Shown here piece by piece: positions 45,696 to 55,582 of a DNA stretch of 64,000 nt. Source of the DNA: CAWFFV01 sp963814985 (lineage in GTDB: Bacteria; Chloroflexota; Ktedonobacteria; Ktedonobacterales; Ktedonobacteraceae); contig CAWFFV010000013.1 of assembly GCA_963814985.1 (NCBI GenBank), forward strand, positions 1 through 64,000, in the 5' to 3' direction. The notes below the pieces were generated by a model that was not told the origin of the DNA, did not search any database, and saw only the letters and a program-made list of their open reading frames with translations. The first letter of the stretch is position 1. Each line of letters opens with the position of its first letter. A program made the position numbers and the translations under genes.

Positions 45696-47939
45696 ATGAC
45701 AACACAGGAAAATGATAAACAACAGAAAGATCGACAACAGGCCGAGCATCGCCAACAAGCAGGATTTGAATTCTATAATGACGGCAAGCTAGACAAAGCC
45801 ACAGAGGCATTCGGAGACGCTGAGATACGCTTTCGGCTGATTGGCGATTTTAAACGTGCTGGCGATTGCCGATCAATGATTGCCGATATTCAACGCCAGA
45901 ACAACATGTCTGAGCAGTCTATCAATAGCTATCAGCAGGCCATGAAATTCTATCATGATGCAAATCGTCCCTTAAGTGAAGCTACAAGTGCATTGTCAAT
46001 GGGACATATCGAGCGGCAACTCGCCCATCTGGATCGCGCACAGGCGGCCTATCAGAAAGCCCAACAACTCTACCATATATACCACTATGCACAAGGATTG
46101 GGCAACGTTGCCTTAGCACTGGGGCACATTGAGCTACAACGCGGCAAAATCGGGTCTGCCAGCGAACACTACCAGCAAGCCATTCGCCACTTCACTGAAG
46201 CTAAAGATAGTATCCACGAAGCTGATGCTACCCGTAGTCTGGCCGATATTCAACGTTTGAACCGTCAGTTCGCTGAAGCAGAAGCCGGTTACCATCGAAC
46301 ACTGGAAATTTATCAGACAACACGGGATATTTTTGGTACGATTGATGCTCAACTGGGACTGGCACGAATCTATCTCGACCAGGAACGACTTGACACGGCA
46401 GCAGAAATGTTTGCCGAATCTTTAAATGTCGCCCGTACTCTTGAGTACGAACTGGGACAGGCTGACGCAAATCTTGGGCTAGCAGAAGTGTCGCTTCTTC
46501 AAGGAAGCCTTGATCAGGCCTTAATCGGGGCACAGTCCGCTCTTCAGATCTACACAAATCAGCATAATGCGCTGGGTACAGCTAACAGCAATCGCATCCT
46601 GGGTGAGATCAACCTGCGTCGCGGACAGCTCTCCTACGCCAATGCTACCATGGAACGGGCCTTACGAACATATACGGCTCTTGCTTATCATATCGGGCGA
46701 GCAGAGACGACAGTCGGATTGGGTGAAATTCAGTATCGGCGTGGCTTTTTGGAACGAGCCATCCTGACATTCAATGATGGCCACAAACAGGCCCATCAAT
46801 TACACAATAGACAGGTGGAGAGCCGGGCATTCCTTGGTCTGGGTGATATCTACCATCAACAAGGACAGGTTGGTCAGGCCCGCAATGCTTACCGTGATGC
46901 CAGAATATCTATTGAGCCGTGGGGTGAATTCACAGCCGCACGGATAGTAGCACAAACCGAAGTATGTCTGGCACGTCTTGCTATCTTCGGCGGAGAGATG
47001 AAAGAGGCAGAGAGACACCTGACAGCAGCAACAGAAGCAATAACAAAAAATCCTCTCGCTGTACAAGTAACTCCGCTGGTATCAATTGTACAGGGACAAC
47101 TTTTGCTGATCCAGGGAGACTTCACACAAGCCGAGGAGCGCTTTAGCCAGGCACACAGACAGGCTATAACACAACAAGAGCCGCTACTAGCCGCCCAGGC
47201 CATTGTGGGCCAGGCACAAGCCCAGTTAGCTTGTAGAAACCTGGAAACTGCCCTGGCCATGTTCATGAAAGCTGGACGCGAGTTCCAGATGATTGAGAGC
47301 ATCAATGGTGACGGTTCAGCCATATTAGGTATCGCTCAGATCAATCTTGCTCAGCGAGAATGGGACGAAGCTCTTGAAAACAGTCATGCAGCTTCAACCC
47401 GCTTCACCCAAACAAGTGATCTGCCTGGACAGGCTGATACGCTCCTCACGCAAGGGCTGGCACATCGCAGCAAAGATGAGCTGGATGAGGCATTAGGAGA
47501 TTTTGAGCAGGCTTTAAGATTGTATCACCAGCAACAACATCCACTCGGCATGGCGGATACACGATCAGCACGCGCTGGTATCTTCTTGCTTCGTGGTAAC
47601 CTGGAACAAGCCAGGGAAGAGCAGACACAGGCCATTGCACAGGTTGAGCATGTCATGGATACACTCAGTAGTCCACCACAGTGGGGTCGTTTCCTACGCC
47701 AATATGCAGAACTGTATGCACAGACAGCAATTACTGACATACGAAATAACCAGGACGAGCAAGCTCGAGTACTCCTCCAAAAATTTGCACGGATTGCTGG
47801 CTCAGTAGAGCTGGTAGAGTGCCTCAATGCCTACGAGGCTAACATCTCCACCAGTGGCGATGAGTTGAGTGAGGAAGAAGTACGCATCAACAGAGATCTG
47901 ATGAAACGGCTTAGACAAATTCGCAAAGGATTGTCATGA
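45696..47939 (+). CDS. Large tetratricopeptide-repeat protein
   Basis: 747 residues from ATG 45696 (GAAGGA 9 bp upstream; ATG 45690 is too close to it). Nearly the whole length is TPR: about 15-17 repeats with the usual A-x-x-x-x-x-G and L-G-L/I-A patterns (for example AHYQ-like ARSLADIQRLNRQFAEAEAG, TVGLGEIQYRRGFLERAILT). No catalytic domain and no membrane segment. TPR arrays bind other proteins. The gene begins a run of three (with the 255- and 477-residue proteins), so it may scaffold them; partner unknown. Confidence 0.8.
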   Translation: MTTQENDKQQKDRQQAEHRQQAGFEFYNDGKLDKATEAFGDAEIRFRLIGDFKRAGDCRSMIADIQRQNNMSEQSINSYQQAMKFYHDANRPLSEATSALSMGHIERQLAHLDRAQAAYQKAQQLYHIYHYAQGLGNVALALGHIELQRGKIGSASEHYQQAIRHFTEAKDSIHEADATRSLADIQRLNRQFAEAEAGYHRTLEIYQTTRDIFGTIDAQLGLARIYLDQERLDTAAEMFAESLNVARTLEYELGQADANLGLAEVSLLQGSLDQALIGAQSALQIYTNQHNALGTANSNRILGEINLRRGQLSYANATMERALRTYTALAYHIGRAETTVGLGEIQYRRGFLERAILTFNDGHKQAHQLHNRQVESRAFLGLGDIYHQQGQVGQARNAYRDARISIEPWGEFTAARIVAQTEVCLARLAIFGGEMKEAERHLTAATEAITKNPLAVQVTPLVSIVQGQLLLIQGDFTQAEERFSQAHRQAITQQEPLLAAQAIVGQAQAQLACRNLETALAMFMKAGREFQMIESINGDGSAILGIAQINLAQREWDEALENSHAASTRFTQTSDLPGQADTLLTQGLAHRSKDELDEALGDFEQALRLYHQQQHPLGMADTRSARAGIFLLRGNLEQAREEQTQAIAQVEHVMDTLSSPPQWGRFLRQYAELYAQTAITDIRNNQDEQARVLLQKFARIAGSVELVECLNAYEANISTSGDELSEEEVRINRDLMKRLRQIRKGLS

Positions 47940-48057
47940 GTGGACCTGTCATGAGAGAATAGAGGCAAGCAATTTTTCGAAATAAAAACAATGGAACGAG
48001 GTTATGTGTAATATACTAATCATTACGCTAGCCTCTACATCGGAGGAATTCTTCGTT

Positions 48058-48825
48058 ATGGGTATGCATTTTTTACGTGGGAATCCACAAGCGCCAAAAG
48101 GACATGCCATTTTTCTCGCACATAGTAGTAGCGATCCACACGTTGTCTTTTGTACCTATTGTGTTGTACCACCAATACCCATGTCACTCGCGAAGTATCT
48201 TCCTCCACTCTTTGCAGCACAAATCCCCGCAGAGGAACTGCGCGATGCCGCCAGTATTACTGGTATGCCTTTCCCTCCAATGCTGGAGGAGGCACTCAGT
48301 ATGGAGCAGTTGAAAATGCTGGCGGAGAGACGCGACGATGATCTTTGTGATATTGGCCTTATTAGTACTAGAGATGAAGGGACACGCATGCAAATGGCGG
48401 CACTGAGCAGTCAAGAGTATGGACAACTCTATACCGCATATATCTCTACGGTCTCCTCAGTTGCTCCACAAGCCCTCCATGAGTCCGTACCCCTGGATGA
48501 CCTGGATGCCGAGGACCTTCTATTACAGACGATGTCTGAACGACAGAAGCTTACTGAATTGGGTAAGTTAGTAGGGATGGCTCGCTACGCGTTAGAGGGT
48601 CATGATACTTCCCTTTTGCAGGAAACCCGGCAAAGGATGCAGCGTATTGCTGGCTTATTGGCAGAAAAATATCGTGGTTCAGAGATCGTGGCTTCCACCT
48701 TCGACCCCCACGAACGCGGAGCCAAACTGGCAGAGCTATATCTAAGCAGAGCTTTCAAGCTACTTGATGAGGAATATGCAGATATTCCTCGTATTGAGCG
48801 TGCTATTCGTGAATTACAAGACTAA
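48058..48825 (+). CDS. Conserved-looking protein of unknown function (255 residues)
   Basis: ATG 48058 is chosen because CGGAGGA lies about 11 bp upstream; an earlier in-frame ATG-like codon (48004) has none. The N-terminal half (AIFLAHSSSDPHVVFCTYCV, PPIPMSLAKYLPPLFAAQIP) looks like a compact alpha/beta fold; the C-terminal half is helical (LTELGKLVGMARYALEGHDT). No motif I recognise. Lies between the TPR gene (118 bp) and the 477-residue gene (45 bp). Confidence 0.7.
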   Translation: MGMHFLRGNPQAPKGHAIFLAHSSSDPHVVFCTYCVVPPIPMSLAKYLPPLFAAQIPAEELRDAASITGMPFPPMLEEALSMEQLKMLAERRDDDLCDIGLISTRDEGTRMQMAALSSQEYGQLYTAYISTVSSVAPQALHESVPLDDLDAEDLLLQTMSERQKLTELGKLVGMARYALEGHDTSLLQETRQRMQRIAGLLAEKYRGSEIVASTFDPHERGAKLAELYLSRAFKLLDEEYADIPRIERAIRELQD

Positions 48826-48870
48826 AGGTAAGAATACCAAACAAGAGATATTTTACAATTAGGAGTATAT

Positions 48871-50304
48871 ATGGCAGCAGTTGAAATGGGTGTTGACCTC
48901 TCAACGCTTGTAGACACACTGGTAACAGGCAATCACGAGCAAATAATCGCCGCCGCACGTGAGCATTTACAGCATGGTAAATCCGCAGAAGTGCTGATAG
49001 GGCGCATAGGTATGATCGCAGCTCATGGTGACACTGATGGACATATTATCACTACACTCGATGCTGCGGCAATGCTCTGTCGCCTGCTTCACACCATCCC
49101 TGCGCCCCTGGACGCAAACGCACAGGTCCAGGCACGAGCACTTCCCCTCTTTTCTCAAGCTCTCCTGACAGCAGCACCCGCTATACAGGCAAGTCGTCGT
49201 GCATATGCACAACCGCAATATCCTTCCCCTCTCTTCCCCAGCGGATTGACGAAGGGACAAACCGTCAATGATGCCATGCGTGACGCGATAGCAACCAATG
49301 ATGTCTCGAAAGCTGAACGTTTACTCCTGGGCCTGTATGGTACAGGAGCAGATTATCGTAGCATGCAGGTGCGAGCCTACGATGGTATTTCTACCACTTT
49401 TCAAAATGCTGGACATCCACTGATATTTGCAGTACGCGGTTTCCAGTTGCTGGATACGGTAGAGTGGGGAGATCGTGCCCCCAATATCATCCACTGGCTG
49501 GCACCTCACCTGCCCCTACATCCTGATTCCAGTGAACCTGAATGGATCAATACCGTACGCAATTTCACGGCTAATCCAGATCATAGCGTGACAAGCATTC
49601 GTAAACGTCTGGCGCCTCCCAAAGACGAGAATGCGCTTCCACTGCGTGATCTCATCCTCAGCAGCGCCGATACCCTCCAGGTATGTCAAGGAATCTATCA
49701 AGCGCTGATGAACGGTGGGGCATCACCACGAGCAGTAGGTTCTGTCATCGCTCTGGCATCTACCAATGTGATACAGATGATCAGTGATAGTGATCACGAG
49801 TCATTCATTCGTACTGCCCACGGCCTGCTATTCTCCGCAGCTACACGCCTCGTCTTCCGGCAAGTACAAGACGTAGAGGTACTTACGCTCCTCTTCACAT
49901 CAGCAGCCTTCATCAATGCATTGCACAAGCAAGTAATGGCGCAACAGAGCACATCTCAGGAAAAATCTGTAGCATCCACATCGCTTCCCTCTTCTACAGT
50001 CGTCGGGGGTGGCTTGTTCGCTTCAGCACAGTTAGATACACTGAGCCAACAATTGAAGGCCAAAGATCTGGCGGGGGCACTCACTACGGCTCGACACTAT
50101 CTCAAACTGGGACATGACGTACGTGCATTATTTGCCACTATCGGGCTGTTAGCCGCAGAGATCGCAGCAACCACTGACCAGGGCCATACACTACAAATTG
50201 TCCATGCCGCAAGTGAAGAGTTCTTAGCCTGGCCCACAAGCTTGAATGAGATCAACATCGAAGGTTTCTTACAAATTGCGTTGCGAGCGGCCATTTTTGG
50301 TTAA
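48871..50304 (+). CDS. Helical protein of unknown function with internal duplication
   Basis: 477 residues, with TTAGGAG before ATG 48871. The first about 70 residues (LVTGNHEQIIAAAREHL ... LIGRIGMIAAHGDTDGHIIT) and residues about 390-457 (LKAKDLAGALTTARHYL ... LFATIGLLAAEIAATTDQGH) are copies of one helical unit. The middle has RAYDGISTTFQNAGHPLIFA and a His-rich stretch IIHWLAPHLPLHP. The spaced His residues could bind a metal or haem; this is a guess. It closes the three-gene run. Confidence 0.7.
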   Translation: MAAVEMGVDLSTLVDTLVTGNHEQIIAAAREHLQHGKSAEVLIGRIGMIAAHGDTDGHIITTLDAAAMLCRLLHTIPAPLDANAQVQARALPLFSQALLTAAPAIQASRRAYAQPQYPSPLFPSGLTKGQTVNDAMRDAIATNDVSKAERLLLGLYGTGADYRSMQVRAYDGISTTFQNAGHPLIFAVRGFQLLDTVEWGDRAPNIIHWLAPHLPLHPDSSEPEWINTVRNFTANPDHSVTSIRKRLAPPKDENALPLRDLILSSADTLQVCQGIYQALMNGGASPRAVGSVIALASTNVIQMISDSDHESFIRTAHGLLFSAATRLVFRQVQDVEVLTLLFTSAAFINALHKQVMAQQSTSQEKSVASTSLPSSTVVGGGLFASAQLDTLSQQLKAKDLAGALTTARHYLKLGHDVRALFATIGLLAAEIAATTDQGHTLQIVHAASEEFLAWPTSLNEINIEGFLQIALRAAIFG

Positions 50305-50370
50305 GAGCAATCAGCAAGTCCCATGCTTACCCTTAAAGTGTACTGAGCAACGTACAAGGGCAACCTTGCC

Positions 50371-50416
50371 AAATATCCTGTGGAGTGCGCGTGTTGCACT
50401 CCACAGGATATTTTAA
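50371..50416 (+). terminator. Strong terminator after the 477-residue protein
   Basis: AAATATCCTGTGGAGTGC (50371-50388) pairs perfectly with GCACTCCACAGGATATTT (50396-50413): 18 bp with a 7-nt loop, A-rich before and T-rich after. A smaller hairpin (CAAGG/CCTTG) lies just upstream. Confidence 0.8.
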
Positions 50417-50488
50417 ACAACAGGAGTAACTACTCCATTTTCTAGTCTGGTAAAATGGTAATTATAAAGGCTTGAAGGAGATATACGC

Positions 50489-52219
50489 GTGTTTCTCACT
50501 CCTAAATATATTCCAAAACTTCTACCATTCGCGCTCTGCGTCCTTTGTTTGCTACTAACGGCCTGTGACCCGTTTGGAGGCGGAAATGGTCAATCAATGC
50601 AATTGGTGAAAGCTCCACCCAGTAAGCAGATCTATACAATTCCTGAGGTAGGCATTTCCGATATTGAGACATTTGATCCTGCGCTGGCGCATGATATGGC
50701 ATCCATCAATGCTATTCAGATGGTATTTACAGGGTTAGTACAACTCAATGACCAACTTCAGATTGTCCCACAAATGGCACAATCCTGGCAACTAGGATCT
50801 GACGGTGTTACCTGGACATTTCATCTTAAACCTGATCTCAAATTCAGTGACGGAACTCCCCTCACATCTGCCGATGTAGCCTATAGCATTGACCGGGCAC
50901 TACAGCCCGCTACCCAGTCAACGGTTGCACCTCTCTACCTGGGATTGATAGCTCACTCAGATCAATTACTAGCCGGCCGGATTCCCACGCTAATCGGCGA
51001 TAGCCTGCTGACACCTGATGCAAAAACACTTGTTATCATTACGAGGAAGAAAGCCGCATACTTTCCTGCAATGCTCACGTATACTTGCTCCTACGTAGTT
51101 GAAAAGAGCCTCATCACTAAGTACGCTGCCAGGTTTACTGATCACCTTTCCGAGGGAGGTGGAGCTGGTCCTTTCAAAGTGGCACAGTATACTCATAATA
51201 AAGAGATTGATTTTGTACCCAACTCAAACTACTACAATAAGAAACCACAACTACAGAAGGTTTCGTTGATCTTTTACACATCGGCAAATGATGCCTATCA
51301 GGCCTATCAAAATAATAAGCTTGACATGACAGGCATTCCCATCTCTACCTTCACTACCGACAAGAAGCGCAAAGATTTCTTCCAGGTACCGCAATTGTGG
51401 GTGAACTACTACACAATGAACTATCTGGTGAAGCCCTTCGACAATGTCCATATTCGTCAGGCATTTGCACTGGCAATCAACAAAACCACGATCGCAAACA
51501 CTGTCTGGAAAGGCACGGTACTTCCAACCAATCATATCGTACCGCAGGGGATGGCGGGCTATAATCCAAAACTCACCGGTCCCGATGGAACCCAGAGTCT
51601 GACCGGGAATGCTAAAAAAGCGCAGGCACTCTTGCAACGGGGCTTACAGGAAGAAGGATGGACGAGTGTGTCACAAATGCCATCCATTACCCTGACCTAT
51701 GCCACCGGTGTACCCGGTTTTGATCAAGAAGTAGCAACAATGATCCAGATGTGGCAGAAAGTCCTCAACGTCCAGGTAACATCCGATCCTATCAATTACA
51801 ATACCCTGCTCGATCAGGTAACCGCGGCAACCAATAACCCGCAAGGGCTACAATTTTGGGGACTCGCCTGGGTCGCGGAATATCCTGACCCGCAGGATTG
51901 GCTCTCACTGCAATTCGCAAATGGCGTTCCCAACAATAACATGAACTACGGCCAGAATACAGGGACGACTATAGCACAACAACAACTTACTCAGCAATTA
52001 CTGGAAACTGCTGATGCTAATACAGCTAATACACAAGCAAAAGCACGTATCCAGGATTATCAGCAGGCAGAACAACAACTTGTTAATGATGTTGCCTGGT
52101 TCCCAATGGAGCAGGTAACCACAACATTTCTACGCACATCGTACATAGTTGGCATCGTTGATAATGCGCAAGGCGTGACTCCCCCGGACGACTGGGCCAA
52201 CATCTACCGCGTGCAATAA
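50489..52219 (+). CDS. Peptide ABC transporter substrate-binding lipoprotein (SBP family 5), copy 1
   Basis: 576 residues from GTG 50489 with GAAGGAG 8 bp upstream. The signal peptide ends in the lipobox LLTAC, so the protein is a membrane-anchored lipoprotein. DIETFDPALAHD, VTWTFHLKPDLKFSDGTPL and VHIRQAFALAINKTTIA are standard for OppA/DppA-type proteins. It binds oligopeptides or related solutes outside the cell and hands them to the permeases 54614-56680. A second, clearly paralogous binding protein follows after about 290 bp; ligand choice is unknown. Confidence 0.92.
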   Translation: MFLTPKYIPKLLPFALCVLCLLLTACDPFGGGNGQSMQLVKAPPSKQIYTIPEVGISDIETFDPALAHDMASINAIQMVFTGLVQLNDQLQIVPQMAQSWQLGSDGVTWTFHLKPDLKFSDGTPLTSADVAYSIDRALQPATQSTVAPLYLGLIAHSDQLLAGRIPTLIGDSLLTPDAKTLVIITRKKAAYFPAMLTYTCSYVVEKSLITKYAARFTDHLSEGGGAGPFKVAQYTHNKEIDFVPNSNYYNKKPQLQKVSLIFYTSANDAYQAYQNNKLDMTGIPISTFTTDKKRKDFFQVPQLWVNYYTMNYLVKPFDNVHIRQAFALAINKTTIANTVWKGTVLPTNHIVPQGMAGYNPKLTGPDGTQSLTGNAKKAQALLQRGLQEEGWTSVSQMPSITLTYATGVPGFDQEVATMIQMWQKVLNVQVTSDPINYNTLLDQVTAATNNPQGLQFWGLAWVAEYPDPQDWLSLQFANGVPNNNMNYGQNTGTTIAQQQLTQQLLETADANTANTQAKARIQDYQQAEQQLVNDVAWFPMEQVTTTFLRTSYIVGIVDNAQGVTPPDDWANIYRVQ

Positions 52220-52510
52220 GTCAATTTGTCTGATTATAATTTTTTTCTCTCTTTTGAGGTGGAGAGATTCAGCAAAGATCGAACGTAATTAGTATAGACC
52301 ACAGTAAAAAGGGTTGCCTTGCTCTTGGTTTTCTTTTTCACCTTTGGCTTTGTTGTGCCATAAATTCGCAGCGGACTTGTACAGATAAAGTATCTTGTCC
52401 ACATTCGAGCGAATAAGGTATTACAAACTAAAACCAGAACGGAGCACCCAATTGGCAAAATGTTAGGCGTTTTCGTTACAGCTTTATTTCTCGTAAAGGA
52501 GAAACGGCAC

Positions 52511-54220
52511 ATGCAACGTGGCCAGAAATTTACGGTCGTGTTTTTGCCTACCCTTTTGTGTCTGCTTGCCATGCTGGTTGGAGCCTGCGGTAGCAGCCCC
52601 TCCACTCCTGGAACAACAGGACGTAAAGCACCAGCAAGCAAACAGGACCTACGTTGGGATATGGGCGACGCAGATATCGCAACGTTCGATCCTGCCCTAT
52701 CTCAGGATACCGCCTCCGACTTCGCTATTAAGGCAGTTTTTACCGGACTTGTTGAGTTTGACCATAATCTAAAGGTAGTTGACCAGCTTGCAGCTTCACA
52801 TCAGGTATCAACAGACGGTCTCACCTACACATTCACCCTGAAACCCAATCTGAAGTTCAGCGATGGCACAGCACTCACGTCAAAAGATGTGGTCTACAGC
52901 ATCAACCGTACCTTATTGCCTGCAACCAAGTCCCCAGTAGCATACTATTTGCAACTTATCAAGGACTATGATAAGGTCACGACGGGAAAAATCCCAACGC
53001 TCATTGGTGATAGTCTGCTGGCTCCCGACGACAACACAGTAAAAATCATCATCAGTCAACCAGCAGCTTACTTCCTCTCGGCACTGACATATGACTGCGC
53101 ATACGTAGTAGAGCAAAGCCTCATTACCAAGTACCAGGACAATTGGACAGAACATCTCAGCGAGGGCGGCGGCGCTGGTCCCTGGAAGGTCACTTCCTGG
53201 TCTCACACCAAGGGTATTGAGTTTGCACCCAATCCTAACTACTATGGTCCAAAGCCCCAGCTCCAGAAACTTGAGTACCTGCAGTTAGGCAATGCAGATA
53301 CCAACTACAAGGCTTATCAGGCTAACCAGGTGGATCACGCTGGTGTTCCCGTCCCACAACTTGCGGCAGCTAAAACAGGGAAGGATTTCCATATAAACTC
53401 TCAACTCGTCCTCACCTACTTCTCCCTGAACTATCTGACAAAACCATTTGACAATATCAAGATTCGTCAAGCATTCGCGTTAGCTATTGACAGAGACCTG
53501 CTCAATACAACTCTCGCGAAGAACACAGTAAAACCCACCTGGAGTTTTGTGCCTGAAGGTATGCCCGGATACAATCCTAATATCGTCGGTCCTGACGGAG
53601 TCACAAGCACAGCAGGTGATAAGGTTAAAGCAAAACAACTGCTTCTAGAGGGCCTGAAAGAAGCAGGATATGCCAATGTAGCCGCGTTACCACCCATTAA
53701 ATTCACGTACTATGCGGGTTCCACCACCACAAGTAACGTTGTTGCCGCCATTGTCCAGATGTGGCAGACCGTTCTTGGAGTAAAAGTCACAACGGAGACC
53801 GTTGATTTCCCCAAGCTGATCGGCCTGGAGAATGCATCGAAAAATAATGCCAATGGTTTACAGATGTGGCGCGCCGGCTGGCAAGCAGACTACCCAGATC
53901 CACAGGACTGGCTGTCGATTTTCTTTGCCAAGAATTCAGACTACAACCAGTTTAACTATGGTCAGAACAAGTCATCAGCAGCCACAGAGCAGCAAGCGGT
54001 GCAAGCCCTGTTGCTCAAAGCAGATGTCAACACAAACCCAACTGAACGTATTCAGCAGTACCAGCAGGCTGAACAGCAGATCATCAACGACGCTGGTGTA
54101 ATTCCGCTGTGGCAACCATTAGAACAGGTTGTACTCCGAACCACCGTACAGGGTATCGTCTTCAACGGCCTGGACATTGTTCCTCCCGACGACTGGGCAA
54201 ACATCTACATCAGCCAATAG
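52511..54220 (+). CDS. Peptide ABC transporter substrate-binding lipoprotein (SBP family 5), copy 2
   Basis: 569 residues from ATG 52511 (AAAGGAG 9 bp upstream). Lipobox LVGAC. Same pattern as copy 1: DIATFDPALSQDTASD, LTYTFTLKPNLKFSDGTAL, IKIRQAFALAIDRDLL and the shared end PPDDWANIY. The two copies are a tandem duplication that has diverged. The intergenic 52220-52510 holds no visible gene. Confidence 0.92.
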   Translation: MQRGQKFTVVFLPTLLCLLAMLVGACGSSPSTPGTTGRKAPASKQDLRWDMGDADIATFDPALSQDTASDFAIKAVFTGLVEFDHNLKVVDQLAASHQVSTDGLTYTFTLKPNLKFSDGTALTSKDVVYSINRTLLPATKSPVAYYLQLIKDYDKVTTGKIPTLIGDSLLAPDDNTVKIIISQPAAYFLSALTYDCAYVVEQSLITKYQDNWTEHLSEGGGAGPWKVTSWSHTKGIEFAPNPNYYGPKPQLQKLEYLQLGNADTNYKAYQANQVDHAGVPVPQLAAAKTGKDFHINSQLVLTYFSLNYLTKPFDNIKIRQAFALAIDRDLLNTTLAKNTVKPTWSFVPEGMPGYNPNIVGPDGVTSTAGDKVKAKQLLLEGLKEAGYANVAALPPIKFTYYAGSTTTSNVVAAIVQMWQTVLGVKVTTETVDFPKLIGLENASKNNANGLQMWRAGWQADYPDPQDWLSIFFAKNSDYNQFNYGQNKSSAATEQQAVQALLLKADVNTNPTERIQQYQQAEQQIINDAGVIPLWQPLEQVVLRTTVQGIVFNGLDIVPPDDWANIYISQ

Positions 54221-54274
54221 TCAGGCTTCTCGCGTAGGGAAACGTCTTTGAGGCTTTCTGAGAGAACCCTTATG

Positions 54275-54316
54275 AAGAGGGATAGCGATAAAATCGTTGC
54301 TGTCCCTCTTTTCTAT
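54275..54316 (+). terminator. Hairpin between binding protein and permease genes
   Basis: AAGAGGGA (54275-54282) pairs with TCCCTCTT (54303-54310), followed by TTCTAT. Such partial terminators often lower permease expression relative to the binding protein. Otherwise 54221-54613 shows no gene. Confidence 0.55.
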
Positions 54317-54613
54317 ATCAGGAACCAACAAGCAAGCTCTCTTTCCTGACGGCAACAAAAAGCCATTAGCCCGTTAGCTAGATAACTTGACACAGGCTGA
54401 CAATGTCACTTACAATACCCACAGACTCACTGCCACTAGCGCTCGTTTTCAGTACTAATCGAGGTTTATCAACTTTACAGTGCCACTCGCCAGATAAATC
54501 TCTGCGCCCTGTCACAATTCAAAAAACATTTACTGGGAACCGAGAAACCTATCACACTATTGTACCCTTAAAAAAACATTTTAAGGGAGTAAGGGACAAG
54601 CATGATTTAATTT

Positions 54614-55567
54614 TTGATCAAAAGATTTATAGGCCTCGTGTTTGTCATTTTAGGTGTAACCTTCATTACATTCATCATGGGCTATTTCGCCCCTGGTGAC
54701 CCTATCCGTAACATGATGGGTGAGCATTTTAACATGCAGATCTGGTTACAACTACGACACGCATATGGACTGGACCTCCCCTGGTATCAGCAGTACTACA
54801 ATTTTTTAGCCCACCTGATGAAATTCGACTTCGGAATCTCTTTCAAGTATCAGAACCGGCCTGTCTGGGATATTCTCAAAGATGGCGTGCCAATTTCAGC
54901 AGAGCTTGCTTTCTGGGGGCTGGTTGTCGAACTCCTTTTAGGTATCCCACTGGGCATTCTATCCGCGCTCAAGGCCAACACCTGGATCGATACCATGAAT
55001 ACGGGTATAATGATGGTCCTCTATGCGTTACCTCCTTTCATTCTTGCCGTCCTTGCTCAAGTCGTCATTCTCTGGTTAGATAAAATAACTGGTACGTCGG
55101 CACCGTGGCCAGTGTCTTCATGGGGTAACCCCTGGCAATATACATGGAGCGATATACAATTTAAGCTGGTACCCATCATTGTATTTGGTGCAGGAGGGTT
55201 TGCCTACTTTGCGCGCCTGGCGCGCACCAGCATGCTAGAAGTACTACGACAAGATTACGTACGTACGGCACGAGCCAAAGGACTACAAGAAAGCATCGTT
55301 GTCTACCGTCATGCACTACGTAATGCACTGATACCGCTAGTCACCATCATTGGATTGGCCATTGGTCTCCTGGTTACAGGTGCCTTCTTCATTGAGTTCA
55401 TTTTCAATATCCCTGGTATTGCTCGCATTACACTAGAATCCATCAGTTCACGCGATTATCCTGTCATTCAGGCCACGACGGTGTTGCTGGCTGTTGGTGT
55501 CGTTTTCGGAAATCTCGTGTCAGACCTCCTCTACAGCCTCGTTGATCCACGCATTAAAACCGAATAG
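54614..55567 (+). CDS. dppB: Peptide ABC transporter permease (DppB/OppB type)
   Basis: 317 residues, six membrane helices. GYFAPGDPIRNMMG in the N-terminal loop is typical of DppB, and the EAA loop that docks the ATPase reads DYVRTARAKGLQESIVVYRH. The start is unclear. TTG 54614 is used here, but a good ribosome-binding site (AAGGGAGTAAGGG) precedes ATG 54602, which is followed in frame by ATT TAA. An indel in the T run is possible. It is followed by dppC after 15 bp. Confidence 0.9.
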   Translation: MIKRFIGLVFVILGVTFITFIMGYFAPGDPIRNMMGEHFNMQIWLQLRHAYGLDLPWYQQYYNFLAHLMKFDFGISFKYQNRPVWDILKDGVPISAELAFWGLVVELLLGIPLGILSALKANTWIDTMNTGIMMVLYALPPFILAVLAQVVILWLDKITGTSAPWPVSSWGNPWQYTWSDIQFKLVPIIVFGAGGFAYFARLARTSMLEVLRQDYVRTARAKGLQESIVVYRHALRNALIPLVTIIGLAIGLLVTGAFFIEFIFNIPGIARITLESISSRDYPVIQATTVLLAVGVVFGNLVSDLLYSLVDPRIKTE

Positions 55568-55582
55568 GAAGCGAGAATACAG

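Noticed and set aside
52234..52641. Minus-strand open frame of 135 codons between the two binding-protein genes
   Set aside because: It overlaps the signal peptide region of the second binding protein and has no recognisable protein features.
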